From Megasphaera sp. UBA1696 (GTDB lineage Bacteria; Bacillota; Negativicutes; Veillonellales; Megasphaeraceae): a stretch of 64,000 bases of DNA. The stretch spans positions 1 through 64,000 of the forward strand of contig DCJQ01000013.1 of assembly GCA_002319965.1 (NCBI GenBank), written 5' to 3'. The notes below the pieces were generated by a model. The model was not told the DNA's origin, ran no database searches, and was given only the letters and a program-made list of their open reading frames with translations. The translations under genes were made by a program, and so were the position numbers. Below, piece by piece: positions 16,307 through 24,281 of this stretch; the stretch's first letter is position 1, and each line of letters begins with the position of its first letter.

Positions 16307-17038
16307 ATGAATACCTTACCGTTACAGACCGCCTGTCGGCCTTGCTTTTTTTCCTTAACGGATACAAAAAAGATTAAAGGGCCGCACCATGAATACGGAC
16401 AGGCCGTCCAACAGTATTTCCACCGCCTTTTTCCTCACCGCCGCTGGCAGGTTTTTCGAGATCCCATTGGCACACCGCTGTCCGTCGATGTAGAAATCCT
16501 GTATCCGACGGAGGAAGAGCCTTTTTACCTGCTTCATACCATGGGCATGAGTGCGGCGCCCATGCGCTATCCGTCAGGTACCTTTGCTGCGGCGAACGAA
16601 AGCTACAGTGAATTGTGTCTCATCCTGCCGGCTCGCTGGCCTTTTCGGCGAGAGCGGGGGCTGTCACTGAATGATAAGGCGGCCTGGCCGATTTGGCTGC
16701 TCATGGAATTGGGACGATTCCCCCATGCTCACGATGTGTGGATGGGATATGGCTTTTTGCTGCCCAATCGGGAAAAACCAGAGTCTTTTGCTGAAGATAC
16801 GGCCTTGTCCGGCGTCGTCATCGTTCAGTTTGAAGGACAGCTGGGAGGTGTGAAGATGCCCGACGGGACGGCAGTGGAACTTCTCATGCCTATCCTTTTA
16901 TATAAAGAGGAAATGGATCTGTGCAGCGATATTGGCATTGATAGCTTGGTCGATGCGGTTCTCGATGAATGCGGCGGTTCTTTCCTGCTCAATAAAGATC
17001 GGCCGAATATCGCCCTCGAGGACGATACGGGGCCTTAA
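16307..17038 (+). CDS. Suppressor-of-fused (SUFU) domain protein
   Basis: 243 residues. The central part resembles bacterial SUFU-like proteins: VDVEILYPTEEEPFYLLHTMGMSAAPM (about 58-84) and YSELCLILPARWPF (about 95-108) match the conserved HTxGMSxxPM and E(L/M)xLxLP features. Bacterial members are mostly of unknown function and are sometimes immunity proteins. A longer frame opens at 16202, but GGGGGGAGA before ATG 16307 decides the start. It is the first gene of a four-gene run with FAD-subunit, YqeC and deacetylase genes, a combination that does not suggest its role. No toxin gene is adjacent. Confidence 0.7.
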   Translation: MNTLPLQTACRPCFFSLTDTKKIKGPHHEYGQAVQQYFHRLFPHRRWQVFRDPIGTPLSVDVEILYPTEEEPFYLLHTMGMSAAPMRYPSGTFAAANESYSELCLILPARWPFRRERGLSLNDKAAWPIWLLMELGRFPHAHDVWMGYGFLLPNREKPESFAEDTALSGVVIVQFEGQLGGVKMPDGTAVELLMPILLYKEEMDLCSDIGIDSLVDAVLDECGGSFLLNKDRPNIALEDDTGP

Positions 17039-17058
17039 AGAAAGGTGGATGGACGATT

Positions 17059-17868
17059 GTGATTACCAGTACGACGACGCTCGTTCCGGATAGTCCGGCT
17101 GCTGCCTATGATGCCTATCGTCAGGCTGCGTCCGCTGTTTTTTTGGCGGGAACGCAAGGGTTGAAATATAGAAAAGAGCATTATGAGTTGGCCGTTGATT
17201 TATCGAAGGCCGGGCTCAGCTATATTGAAGAGGAAGGCGATGAAATCGATATCGGCGCGATGACTCCTTTATGGCAGATTAAGATTTCCCCGGTTATTCA
17301 GAAATTGGCCGGTGGAGCCGTCAGCCGTGCCATCAGTGATATTGCCGATAAAGATATTCAGCGCTACGGAACTCTTGGCGGCGTTATTTCAGGGAAAGGT
17401 GCTTTTTCCGTGCTGCTGCCGATTCTCCTGTCGCTGCACGTCGACGTGCTGCTCCAGGATAAGGGGCGCATGAGTTTGGAAGATTACCTGCAGTGCCCTC
17501 CCATGGGCGAATTGGTTACGGGTATTTCCATTGCCCGGGAAGAAGTGTATACTGCTTATAAGGCCTATCGTCGACTGCCATCGGACGAACCTTATTTGGT
17601 CGGAGCGGCGTCACTTCGGGATGATTCATGGCGCATCGTCGTCGGCGGCCGTCCCGGGGCAGCTGCCATTGCCCGGTCGGCCAGTGATGAATTGACGGAA
17701 AAGGGCATGGCCGTGAAGGAAAATGTGGCCCACTTAGCCAGTGAAGAACTGGATTTTGGGAATTTCGGTACCTGCTCGGAAGCGGAACGGCGGAGTTTGA
17801 CGATTGAAATGGTTCGCAGTCTTATTAAAGCGGCTTCGAAGGGATACAGCCGTCATATTGCAAATTAG
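17059..17868 (+). CDS. FAD-binding subunit of molybdenum-hydroxylase type (CoxM/XdhB-like)
   Basis: 269 residues with the PF00941-like layout: an N-terminal FAD loop where AGGTD is usual but AGTQGLKYRK is seen (about 31-40), then LAGGAVSRAISDIADKDIQRYGTLGG (about 83-108) and a CO-dehydrogenase-flavoprotein C-terminal part. Such subunits pass electrons from a molybdopterin hydroxylase to NAD or ferredoxin. The partner [2Fe-2S] and molybdopterin subunits are not in the window. The altered first FAD motif may mean weak or altered flavin binding. Start is GTG 17059 after AAAGGTGG. The next gene, yqeC, supports a selenium-dependent molybdenum hydroxylase link. Confidence 0.75.
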   Translation: MITSTTTLVPDSPAAAYDAYRQAASAVFLAGTQGLKYRKEHYELAVDLSKAGLSYIEEEGDEIDIGAMTPLWQIKISPVIQKLAGGAVSRAISDIADKDIQRYGTLGGVISGKGAFSVLLPILLSLHVDVLLQDKGRMSLEDYLQCPPMGELVTGISIAREEVYTAYKAYRRLPSDEPYLVGAASLRDDSWRIVVGGRPGAAAIARSASDELTEKGMAVKENVAHLASEELDFGNFGTCSEAERRSLTIEMVRSLIKAASKGYSRHIAN

Positions 17869-17890
17869 GCGTATAAAAGGGGGTTCATTC

Positions 17891-18679
17891 ATGTTTAAAG
17901 ATAATCGTTGGCGGCGTATGCTGCAGCCTGGAATTACGGCCATTGTAGGCGCCGGCGGAAAGACGACGGTATTAGAGCGTCTCGGCACGTATGGCCACGG
18001 AGGCCATTTGCCTATGATGGTCAGCAGTATCGTTCCCATGGACAGCATGCGCGTCGATAATGTCGAGCCGTTTGACGTCATCTGCACGGAAGATGTGGAA
18101 AAGGGCGAAGCTTTTTGTGCCGAACGAATCGCAGCCGGACACGTGCCGGCTTGGTTTTCCGGTCTCGATGACCAGGACTGCTATATCGGCCTTAATCCTA
18201 AGGTCATCGATGAAATCAAACAACGTCATCCGGCTTGGTATATTCTTATCGAAGGAGATGCCGGTCGTGATAAATGGCTCAAGGCACCCTTGGCTGACGA
18301 TATCCCCCTGCCTGAAAGCTGCGATACGGTCATCGGTGTCCTCAACCTGCAAATGTTAGGCAATGTCATCAGCGGTGAAAAAATAGAGGGAGTCGAAACG
18401 GCGGCGGCTATCATGGGACGTCCTTGCGGTGCTGTTATTACGCCGGCCATGTTGGCTAAGCTCATCCAGCATCCGCGCGGCTTGTTCCGCGGTACGCGCT
18501 GCACGCGCATCCTTTTCTGCACGGGTTATAATTCTGTCCAGCATCGCATGACGGAAGCGCTCCTCGACGATCTTGAAGACTTCGACCTTACGGCCAGTGT
18601 CCTGGCTGACGGCTATCGAGAAACCTGCACGATACGGCAGTATATTAATTATGATAATGTAAGAAAGAAACGGATGTAG
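17891..18679 (+). CDS. yqeC: Selenium-dependent hydroxylase accessory protein YqeC-like
   Basis: 262 residues. The N-terminus has a P-loop-like GAGGKTTVLERL (about 20-31), followed by ILIEGDAGRDKWLKAP (about 117-132) and PCGAVITPAMLAKLIQHPRGLFRG, which fit the YqeC family found with selenium-dependent molybdenum hydroxylases. Its biochemical role is unsettled in the family; maturation of the Mo/Se cofactor is assumed. Start ATG 17891 after AAAGGGGG; an earlier in-frame ATG at 17804 lies inside the preceding gene. 22 bp from the FAD-subunit gene. Confidence 0.8.
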   Translation: MFKDNRWRRMLQPGITAIVGAGGKTTVLERLGTYGHGGHLPMMVSSIVPMDSMRVDNVEPFDVICTEDVEKGEAFCAERIAAGHVPAWFSGLDDQDCYIGLNPKVIDEIKQRHPAWYILIEGDAGRDKWLKAPLADDIPLPESCDTVIGVLNLQMLGNVISGEKIEGVETAAAIMGRPCGAVITPAMLAKLIQHPRGLFRGTRCTRILFCTGYNSVQHRMTEALLDDLEDFDLTASVLADGYRETCTIRQYINYDNVRKKRM

Positions 18680-18684
18680 TACGA

Positions 18685-19590
18685 ATGAAACAAACAGGAA
18701 GATTATTTTTTGGATGTATTTTGTGCGCTGCCCTGGTAACCTTGGGCTTTCTATTGAATGTCGACCGCGATGAAGTCATTGCTGCGGCGGAAGAGAGCCA
18801 CGTCCCACCGGTGAAGGAAGTTTTTTCTGCTAAGCCCGATGTGGCCTTCGTCGGCGACGATTTTTCTCTGCCTGCTGTGGATAATGATAAACCGGTTTAT
18901 GATAAATATACGACTCGTCAGCGTCAGGAAAAAGGCCTTCCTACGACGTATGGCGGGGTACGGGATTACTATTACGGCGACAACGTCGTGTACCTGACTT
19001 TCGACGACGGACCGAATGATAAGAATACGCCGCGGATTTTGGAAATCCTGAAAAAAGAAAATATAAAGGCCACATTTTTCTTGACCGGTCAGAACGTCGT
19101 CCGCTATCCCGACGTGGTCAAGCAGATTTATCAATCCGGCAATGCCATGGGGCTTCACTCCTATACCCATGATTATAAAAAAATATACCAATCGCCTAAG
19201 GCGTACATCGGTGAAATGATGGAGACCGAAGAGGCAATTTATAATATCATCGGCGTCCGGCCGATTATTTCCCGGGCACCGGGCGGAACAAAAGGGCACT
19301 TTACCGATGCTTTTTGGCCGGCTATTGAAGAGCTCGGCTACGTCGAAGTTGGTTGGAATGCCTTGACCGGTGATGCCGACGGTACCGGAAAGTCTGCCGG
19401 AAAGGCCGTTGAGAATATTAAACAGCAGCTCGAACTGCGGCCGTACCTTCACCGCCATCTGGTTATTCTCATGCATGATGCCTCAGGCCACGGTGCGACG
19501 GTAGATGCCTTGCCGGCGATTATTAAACTCCTGAAAGAGCGCGGCTACACATTCCGTGTCGTCACGACGGCCATTCCGCCATCGTGGTAA
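18685..19590 (+). CDS. Polysaccharide deacetylase (NodB homology), membrane-anchored
   Basis: 301 residues. A single N-terminal hydrophobic segment (about 5-25) serves as signal anchor. The catalytic domain starts near 108 with VYLTFDDGPND (the Asp pair of motif 1), then GLHSYTHDYK (motif 2, metal His residues), SRAPGG (motif 3) and a late VILMHD (motif 5). These are the NodB features of peptidoglycan or chitin-like N-deacetylases, so it probably modifies cell-wall amino sugars outside the membrane. It begins 5 bp after yqeC, so it is likely in the same transcript. Confidence 0.9.
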   Translation: MKQTGRLFFGCILCAALVTLGFLLNVDRDEVIAAAEESHVPPVKEVFSAKPDVAFVGDDFSLPAVDNDKPVYDKYTTRQRQEKGLPTTYGGVRDYYYGDNVVYLTFDDGPNDKNTPRILEILKKENIKATFFLTGQNVVRYPDVVKQIYQSGNAMGLHSYTHDYKKIYQSPKAYIGEMMETEEAIYNIIGVRPIISRAPGGTKGHFTDAFWPAIEELGYVEVGWNALTGDADGTGKSAGKAVENIKQQLELRPYLHRHLVILMHDASGHGATVDALPAIIKLLKERGYTFRVVTTAIPPSW

Positions 19591-19649
19591 AAGCATACGA
19601 AGTATGTGTATAAAGTATGTAAAATATCGGCTAGTTAAACGATTATCTA

Positions 19650-19689
19650 CAAGGATTCTCATATCTATACAGAGAATCCTTGTTTTTTT
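19650..19689 (+). terminator. Intrinsic terminator after the deacetylase operon
   Basis: CAAGGATTCTC/GAGAATCCTTG, an 11-bp perfect stem with an 11-nt loop, followed by seven T. It separates the yqeC operon from the aromatic operon promoter only 4 bp further on. Confidence 0.9.
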
Positions 19690-19693
19690 AGCC

Positions 19694-19722
19694 TTGACAA
19701 CTATCTCGTTGAGGTATACAAT
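19694..19722 (+). promoter_or_regulatory. Promoter of the aromatic biosynthesis operon
   Basis: TTGACA (19694-19699), 17-bp spacer, TACAAT (19717-19722). The predicted start near 19729 gives a leader of about 290 nt before aroF, which contains the leader peptide and attenuator. Confidence 0.8.
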
Positions 19723-19755
19723 GACGACAACGAATTTTTAAATGAGGAGATCATT

Positions 19756-19923
19756 ATGAACATGCCATGCTTACGTCAGGCAATTGAATACGTCTTTACT
19801 TATTTTGGCTGGGGCTACCTGTATTTTAGCGCTGGCTATTTTTGGTGCGACGAATTCAATACGACCGATGTAGACATGAGGAGACTTCTATCTGTTCCCT
19901 TGAAGCCGGCTTTAGCCGGATAA
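19756..19923 (+). CDS. Aromatic-rich leader peptide of the aro operon (55 residues)
   Basis: ATG at 19756 follows GAGGAG (19744-19749). The 55-residue product is MNMPCLRQAIEY..., and residues 12-34 include five Tyr, five Phe and two Trp among 23 positions. This is the hallmark of a translation-coupled attenuator sensing charged aromatic tRNAs. The stop codon (19921-19923) overlaps a GCCGGC/GCCGG hairpin, and the terminator at 19963-19991 follows 40 nt later. The peptide has no other evident function. It is too short for most automated callers. Confidence 0.85.
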   Translation: MNMPCLRQAIEYVFTYFGWGYLYFSAGYFWCDEFNTTDVDMRRLLSVPLKPALAG

Positions 19924-19991
19924 GAAAGGCACGAGGGACAGGCGAGAAATAAAGGCTTTTTGAAGCAGGCTCATGGGAGCCTGCTTTTTTT
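19904..19991 (+). promoter_or_regulatory. Attenuator: antiterminator and terminator helices
   Basis: Terminator: AAGCAGGCTC (19963-19972) pairs with GAGCCTGCTT (19977-19986), loop ATGG, T-run to 19991. Competing helix: AGCCGGCTT (19904-19912) can pair with AAGCAGGCT (19963-19971) with one mismatch. A ribosome stalled at the aromatic codons (19789-19857) leaves 19904-19912 free and favours read-through. A ribosome reaching the stop codon at 19921 covers that segment and lets the terminator form. The pairing is seen in the sequence; the mechanism is inferred from trp/phe-type attenuation. Confidence 0.8.
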
Positions 19992-20015
19992 ATTTGAAAG
20001 GGAGGAGACACGACA

Positions 20016-21038
20016 ATGATTATTGTGTTGAAAGCAAATGCGACAAAAGAAGAAGTAAAACCATTGATTGACAGCCTCAAAGCCAAGGGGATGCAGATTG
20101 ACATCAGTAAAGGCACCCGCCAGACCGTCATGGGCCTTGTCGGAAACACCGGTGTCATCGATGTCGAACGGGTGCAAAGCTATGAATTTGTTGATAAAGT
20201 CATGCGTGTCGAAGTCCCTTATAAACGAGCCAGCCGTGCCTTTCATCCTCAGGATTCGGTCATTCCTGTCGGCAGCAGCGGTGTTTCTATCGGCGGTAAA
20301 AAATTAGCCGTCATTGCCGGGCCCTGCTCCATTGAAACACCGGAGCAGATTGAAGGCGTCGCCTGTGACGTTGCAAAATCCGGGGCGGCGGTTCTTCGCG
20401 GCGGAGCTTTTAAACCGCGGACGTCGCCGTACTCCTTCCAAGGCCTCGGAAATAAGGGGCTCGATATGCTTCGTGAGGCCGGCCGCAAGGCAAAACTTCC
20501 GGTCATCACGGAAATCATGTCGGCCGATAAATTGCCGGTCTTTCTTGAAGACGGCGTCGATATCATCCAAATCGGGGCTCGCAACATGCAGAATTTCGAC
20601 CTCCTCCGAGAAGTTGGCAAGACGAGAAAGCCCGTCTTATTAAAAAGAGGCCTCTGCGCGACTATCGAAGAATGGCTCATGTCGGCGGAATACATCATGG
20701 CTGAAGGCAACCGCAACGTCATCCTCTGTGAACGGGGCATTCGGACTTTTGAGACATACACTCGTAATACCCTCGATTTAAGCGCTGTCCTTGCCGTTAA
20801 ACGGCAAAGTCATTTGCCCATCGTCGTCGATCCCAGTCACGCGACAGGAAAACGCTGGATGGTCGCCGATTTAGCCAGAGCCGCCGTGGCCGCCGGTGCC
20901 GATGGGCTGATGATTGAAGTACATAATAATCCCGACAAGGCGTTGTGTGACGGTGCGCAGTCGATTACACCGGCCATGTTTACGGAGCTCATGGATTCGC
21001 TTCGTAAATTAGCCCCCATTGTCGGACGAGAATTATAA
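20016..21038 (+). CDS. aroF: 3-Deoxy-D-arabino-heptulosonate 7-phosphate synthase (type I-beta)
   Basis: 340 residues. It catalyses the first shikimate-pathway step, phosphoenolpyruvate plus erythrose 4-phosphate. The N-terminal about 75 residues (MIIVLKANATKEEVKPLIDSL, VERVQSYEFVDKVMRV) form the ferredoxin-like regulatory domain seen in Thermotoga-type enzymes. The barrel has AGPCSIET, RGGAFKPRTSPYSFQG and DPSHATGKR. No fused chorismate mutase domain is seen. The start follows GGGAGGAGA. It heads the operon behind the aromatic attenuator. Confidence 0.96.
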   Translation: MIIVLKANATKEEVKPLIDSLKAKGMQIDISKGTRQTVMGLVGNTGVIDVERVQSYEFVDKVMRVEVPYKRASRAFHPQDSVIPVGSSGVSIGGKKLAVIAGPCSIETPEQIEGVACDVAKSGAAVLRGGAFKPRTSPYSFQGLGNKGLDMLREAGRKAKLPVITEIMSADKLPVFLEDGVDIIQIGARNMQNFDLLREVGKTRKPVLLKRGLCATIEEWLMSAEYIMAEGNRNVILCERGIRTFETYTRNTLDLSAVLAVKRQSHLPIVVDPSHATGKRWMVADLARAAVAAGADGLMIEVHNNPDKALCDGAQSITPAMFTELMDSLRKLAPIVGREL

Positions 21039-21055
21039 GGAAAGCTGGGTGTGTA

Positions 21056-21943
21056 ATGGATACGGAAGCTAGTGGTTTTAATACGAATGAGACGGTAGCC
21101 ATCATCGGCTTGGGGCTCATGGGCGGCTCTTTCGCCCGCGGCCTGCGGCGCATCGGAGTAAAGCATATCATCGCCGTCGATACCGATGAAAAGTCCCTTC
21201 GACAGGCCAAGCAGGAAGGGATGGTCGATGAGGTATATACGACGGGCAGTGCCGCTTTGAAACGAGCCGGGATGATTATTTTCTGCACGGCGTCGGCAGT
21301 CATGATTCGTTTTTTGGCAGAACATAAAGCCTTCTTTGCTCCTGGGGCCATCGTAACCGACGTGGCCGGCATTAAAGGCGGTACAGCCGAAGCCATTAAG
21401 GCTCTTCTCCCGGAGGGCGTCGACTTCATCCCCGGTCATCCCATGGCCGGTCGGGAAGGGAAGGGCTATGCCATGGCCAGTGCCGACATTTTTAACAATG
21501 CGAATTATATCCTCGTACCGATGCCGGAAAATCAGGAAAATCACATTCTGGCCGTTACCAGTATGGCCATGGCTCTGGGATGCGCTCATGTCGTTCGCGT
21601 ATCGCCGGAAAAACACGATCGCTTCATTGCTTATACCAGCTGCCTGCCCCATGTCTTGGCGACGGCCCTGGTCAACAGTGAATCGATGGATACGATGACC
21701 AAATACTTTGTGGCCGGCAGTTTTCGAGACGGCACCCGCGTAGCCGACATCAATGCCGCTTTGTGGACCAGCCTGTTCTTAGCCAATAAAGAGAATCTCG
21801 TACATGAAATCGATTGCTTCCGTAAGGTCTTAAATGATTTTGCAGCCATGCTCTCTGATGAAGATGCCGAAGGGATGAGCCGATTTTTACAGCAAGCCGC
21901 TGCGCGGAGAAGGGACTTAGTTTATGAAACACATTCACGTTGA
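21056..21943 (+). CDS. tyrA: Prephenate dehydrogenase
   Basis: 295 residues, monofunctional. The N-terminal Rossmann motif VAIIGLGLMGGSFARGLR (about 12-29), with an Asp at the end of the second strand (IAVDTDEKS), points to NAD. PGHPMAGREGKGYAMA (about 126-141) is the prephenate-binding region. It makes 4-hydroxyphenylpyruvate for tyrosine. No C-terminal ACT or fused mutase is obvious. It overlaps aroB by 20 bp, a sign of translational coupling. Confidence 0.94.
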   Translation: MDTEASGFNTNETVAIIGLGLMGGSFARGLRRIGVKHIIAVDTDEKSLRQAKQEGMVDEVYTTGSAALKRAGMIIFCTASAVMIRFLAEHKAFFAPGAIVTDVAGIKGGTAEAIKALLPEGVDFIPGHPMAGREGKGYAMASADIFNNANYILVPMPENQENHILAVTSMAMALGCAHVVRVSPEKHDRFIAYTSCLPHVLATALVNSESMDTMTKYFVAGSFRDGTRVADINAALWTSLFLANKENLVHEIDCFRKVLNDFAAMLSDEDAEGMSRFLQQAAARRRDLVYETHSR

Positions 21944-22997
21944 ATTAGGTAAAGATTCGTATGATATCCATATTGAAAATGGACTGCTTGACCGGGCCGG
22001 TGACTATATTCGCAGCCTGACCAAGTCGCAGACCTTAGCCGTCATTACCGACTCTCATGTCGATGCCCTCTATGGACCGCGGTTGGAGGATTCCCTGACG
22101 TCGGCAGGATTTCGGGTTCATCGACTGGTCTTCCCGGCCGGAGAAGAGCATAAATGTGCAGAATCCCTTCTCGCCTTATACCAGTCCCTGTCCGATTCGG
22201 GAATTACCCGCAGCGACTATGTCATCGCCTTTGGCGGCGGGGTTGTCGGTGATTTGGGCGGTTTTGCCGCAGCGACCTTCTTGCGGGGCATCCCCTTTAT
22301 TCAAATTCCGACAACCATCATTTCCCAGGTCGACAGCAGCGTCGGCGGAAAAGTCGGCATCGACTTGCCGAGCGGCAAGAACCAGGCCGGTAATTTTTAT
22401 CAGCCCAAGGGCGTTCTCATCGACCCGACATTGTTGCAGACCCTACCAAAACGATTTATCCACGACGGCATGGGGGAAGTCATTAAATACGGCTGTATCC
22501 GTGATTTGGAACTCTTCGAACTCTTGGAAAATCTTGACGATGAACGGATATTCAATCACTGGGAAGAAATCATCGAACGCTGCTGCAAGAGTAAAGCCGA
22601 TCTTGTCGAACGAGATGTCCTCGACATGGGGGAACGGATGATCTTAAACTTCGGCCACACCCTTGGTCATGCCATCGAAGGCTGTTATGGCTTTGGCAGC
22701 TATACCCACGGGGAAGGCGTTGCCGCCGGCATGTCGATGCTGACCGGCGTCACCGAAGGGATGGGCCTTACGAAAGACGGCACGACGGCACGGCTTCGAA
22801 AGCTTCTTAGCCGCTACGGCCTGCCCGTCGACGTCGATGCCTCGGCAGAAGACCTCATCCCCTATATCAGTAATGACAAGAAGATGAGGGGCAATCACAT
22901 GACGCTTATCATTTTGAAAGAAATCGGCAAGGGACGCCTGCTGCCCATCGAGGCAGAGGAATTGCCGAAATACATCCGAAAGAAGGTCGCTCCATGA
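21924..22997 (+). CDS. aroB: 3-Dehydroquinate synthase
   Basis: 357 residues, standard length. The NAD/metal core is readable: FGGGVVGDLGGFAAATFLRG (about 103-122), PTTIISQVDSSVGGKVGID, and metal-ligand His residues in FGHTLGHAIEG and THGEGVAAGM. It converts DAHP to 3-dehydroquinate, which is also the oxidation product of quinate made by the YdiB-type enzymes further downstream. Overlap of ATGA type with aroA. Confidence 0.96.
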   Translation: MKHIHVELGKDSYDIHIENGLLDRAGDYIRSLTKSQTLAVITDSHVDALYGPRLEDSLTSAGFRVHRLVFPAGEEHKCAESLLALYQSLSDSGITRSDYVIAFGGGVVGDLGGFAAATFLRGIPFIQIPTTIISQVDSSVGGKVGIDLPSGKNQAGNFYQPKGVLIDPTLLQTLPKRFIHDGMGEVIKYGCIRDLELFELLENLDDERIFNHWEEIIERCCKSKADLVERDVLDMGERMILNFGHTLGHAIEGCYGFGSYTHGEGVAAGMSMLTGVTEGMGLTKDGTTARLRKLLSRYGLPVDVDASAEDLIPYISNDKKMRGNHMTLIILKEIGKGRLLPIEAEELPKYIRKKVAP

Positions 22998-24280
22998 ATG
23001 TAACCATTAAACCACAGGCCCTGCAGGGGACGGTAGAAGCGCCGTCTTCGAAGAGCATCGGTCACCGCGACCTCATTTGCGCAGCCCTGGCAGACGGCGA
23101 AAGCCTCGTTGACAACATCTCCCTATCGCAGGACATCGAGGCGACTTGCCATATCCTGAACGCCTTAGGCGCCGAGATTACACCGGTTCCTTCGGTTCAT
23201 CCCGGAAGATCGGCTTATCGCGTAAAAGGGGGATTGCAGCAACAGTCCGGGACCTTAGCTGTCGATGCCAACGAGTCGGGGTCGACCCTGCGGTTCCTCG
23301 TTCCCGTCGCCATGGTAAGCGGCAACCGCTGCACCTTTTCCGGAAGAGGCCGGCTGGCAAAAAGGCCACTGACTCCGTATTATCAACTCTTTGATGAAAA
23401 AGGCCTCGCCTATGATACGACAGACGGCGGCCTGCCGTTGACGGTAGAAGGCCGTTTTACAGCCGGGACCTACGCGCTGCGAGGGGATGTGAGCTCTCAG
23501 TTCTTTACGGGACTGCTCATGACCTTGCCCCTTCTCGACGGTGATTCGCACCTTCGCAGCACGACGCCCCTCGAATCGGCAAGTTATGTCAACATGACCA
23601 TCGATTGCCTGCGTCAGCACGGCGTCGTCATCGATAAAGAATGGGACGGTTCGTATCGTGTTGCCGGCAATCAGTCTTATCAGCCGGGCACCTACACGGT
23701 CGAAGGGGACTACTCCCAGGCCGCCTTTTGGCTCTCCGCAGGGACCCTGGGAAGGGCTGTCTGCTGCACCGGCCTTCGTCAAAACTCATCTCAGGGCGAC
23801 GAAGTCATCGTATCCCTCATCCGCGACATGGGCGGCCAAATTGAAGGTAAGACGGAATTGACGGCCTGCCCGTCGGATCTTGTCGGTCGAGTCATTGACG
23901 TGAAGGACTGCCCGGATCTGGTGCCGGTCCTGACTGTACTGGCCTCTTGTGCCAAGGGGATTACCCGCATTGTTCACGCCGGCCGGGTACGTCTTAAAGA
24001 ATGCGACCGCCTGCACGCCATGGCGACGGAGCTTAACAAAATCGGCGGCGACGTCGAAGAAGAAGCGGAAGGACTCATTATTCACGGCGTCGACGGCTTT
24101 ACGGGGGGGACTGTCAGCGGCTGGAACGATCACCGCATCGCCATGGCCTTGGCTGTCGCCTCACAGCGCTGCCGTCAGCCCCTGCGAATTGAAGGAGCCG
24201 ACTGCGTCCGTAAATCCTACCCCGACTTCTGGCAGGATTTCAAGAAGCTGGGCGGTATCATTGAAAAGGAGGAAGGATAA
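22994..24280 (+). CDS. aroA: 3-Phosphoshikimate 1-carboxyvinyltransferase (EPSP synthase)
   Basis: 428 residues. N-terminal SSKSIGHRDL (about 14-23) binds shikimate 3-phosphate. NESGSTLRFLVP (about 93-104) and GRGRLAKRPL follow. C-terminal ECDRLHAMATELNKIGG and WNDHRIAMALAVAS are the usual signatures. The loop GDVSSQF is also present. The fourth residue of its first motif is Ser-Lys-Ser-Ile-Gly rather than Ser-Lys-Ser-Xaa-Thr. Glyphosate class cannot be assigned with confidence from sequence reading. Confidence 0.95.
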   Translation: MNVTIKPQALQGTVEAPSSKSIGHRDLICAALADGESLVDNISLSQDIEATCHILNALGAEITPVPSVHPGRSAYRVKGGLQQQSGTLAVDANESGSTLRFLVPVAMVSGNRCTFSGRGRLAKRPLTPYYQLFDEKGLAYDTTDGGLPLTVEGRFTAGTYALRGDVSSQFFTGLLMTLPLLDGDSHLRSTTPLESASYVNMTIDCLRQHGVVIDKEWDGSYRVAGNQSYQPGTYTVEGDYSQAAFWLSAGTLGRAVCCTGLRQNSSQGDEVIVSLIRDMGGQIEGKTELTACPSDLVGRVIDVKDCPDLVPVLTVLASCAKGITRIVHAGRVRLKECDRLHAMATELNKIGGDVEEEAEGLIIHGVDGFTGGTVSGWNDHRIAMALAVASQRCRQPLRIEGADCVRKSYPDFWQDFKKLGGIIEKEEG

Positions 24281-24281
24281 G

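Noticed and set aside
23949..24281. N-terminal extension of aroC of 111 codons
   Set aside because: It overlaps aroA completely. The ATG at 24282 has AAAGGAGGAAGG before it and gives the standard chorismate synthase N-terminus.
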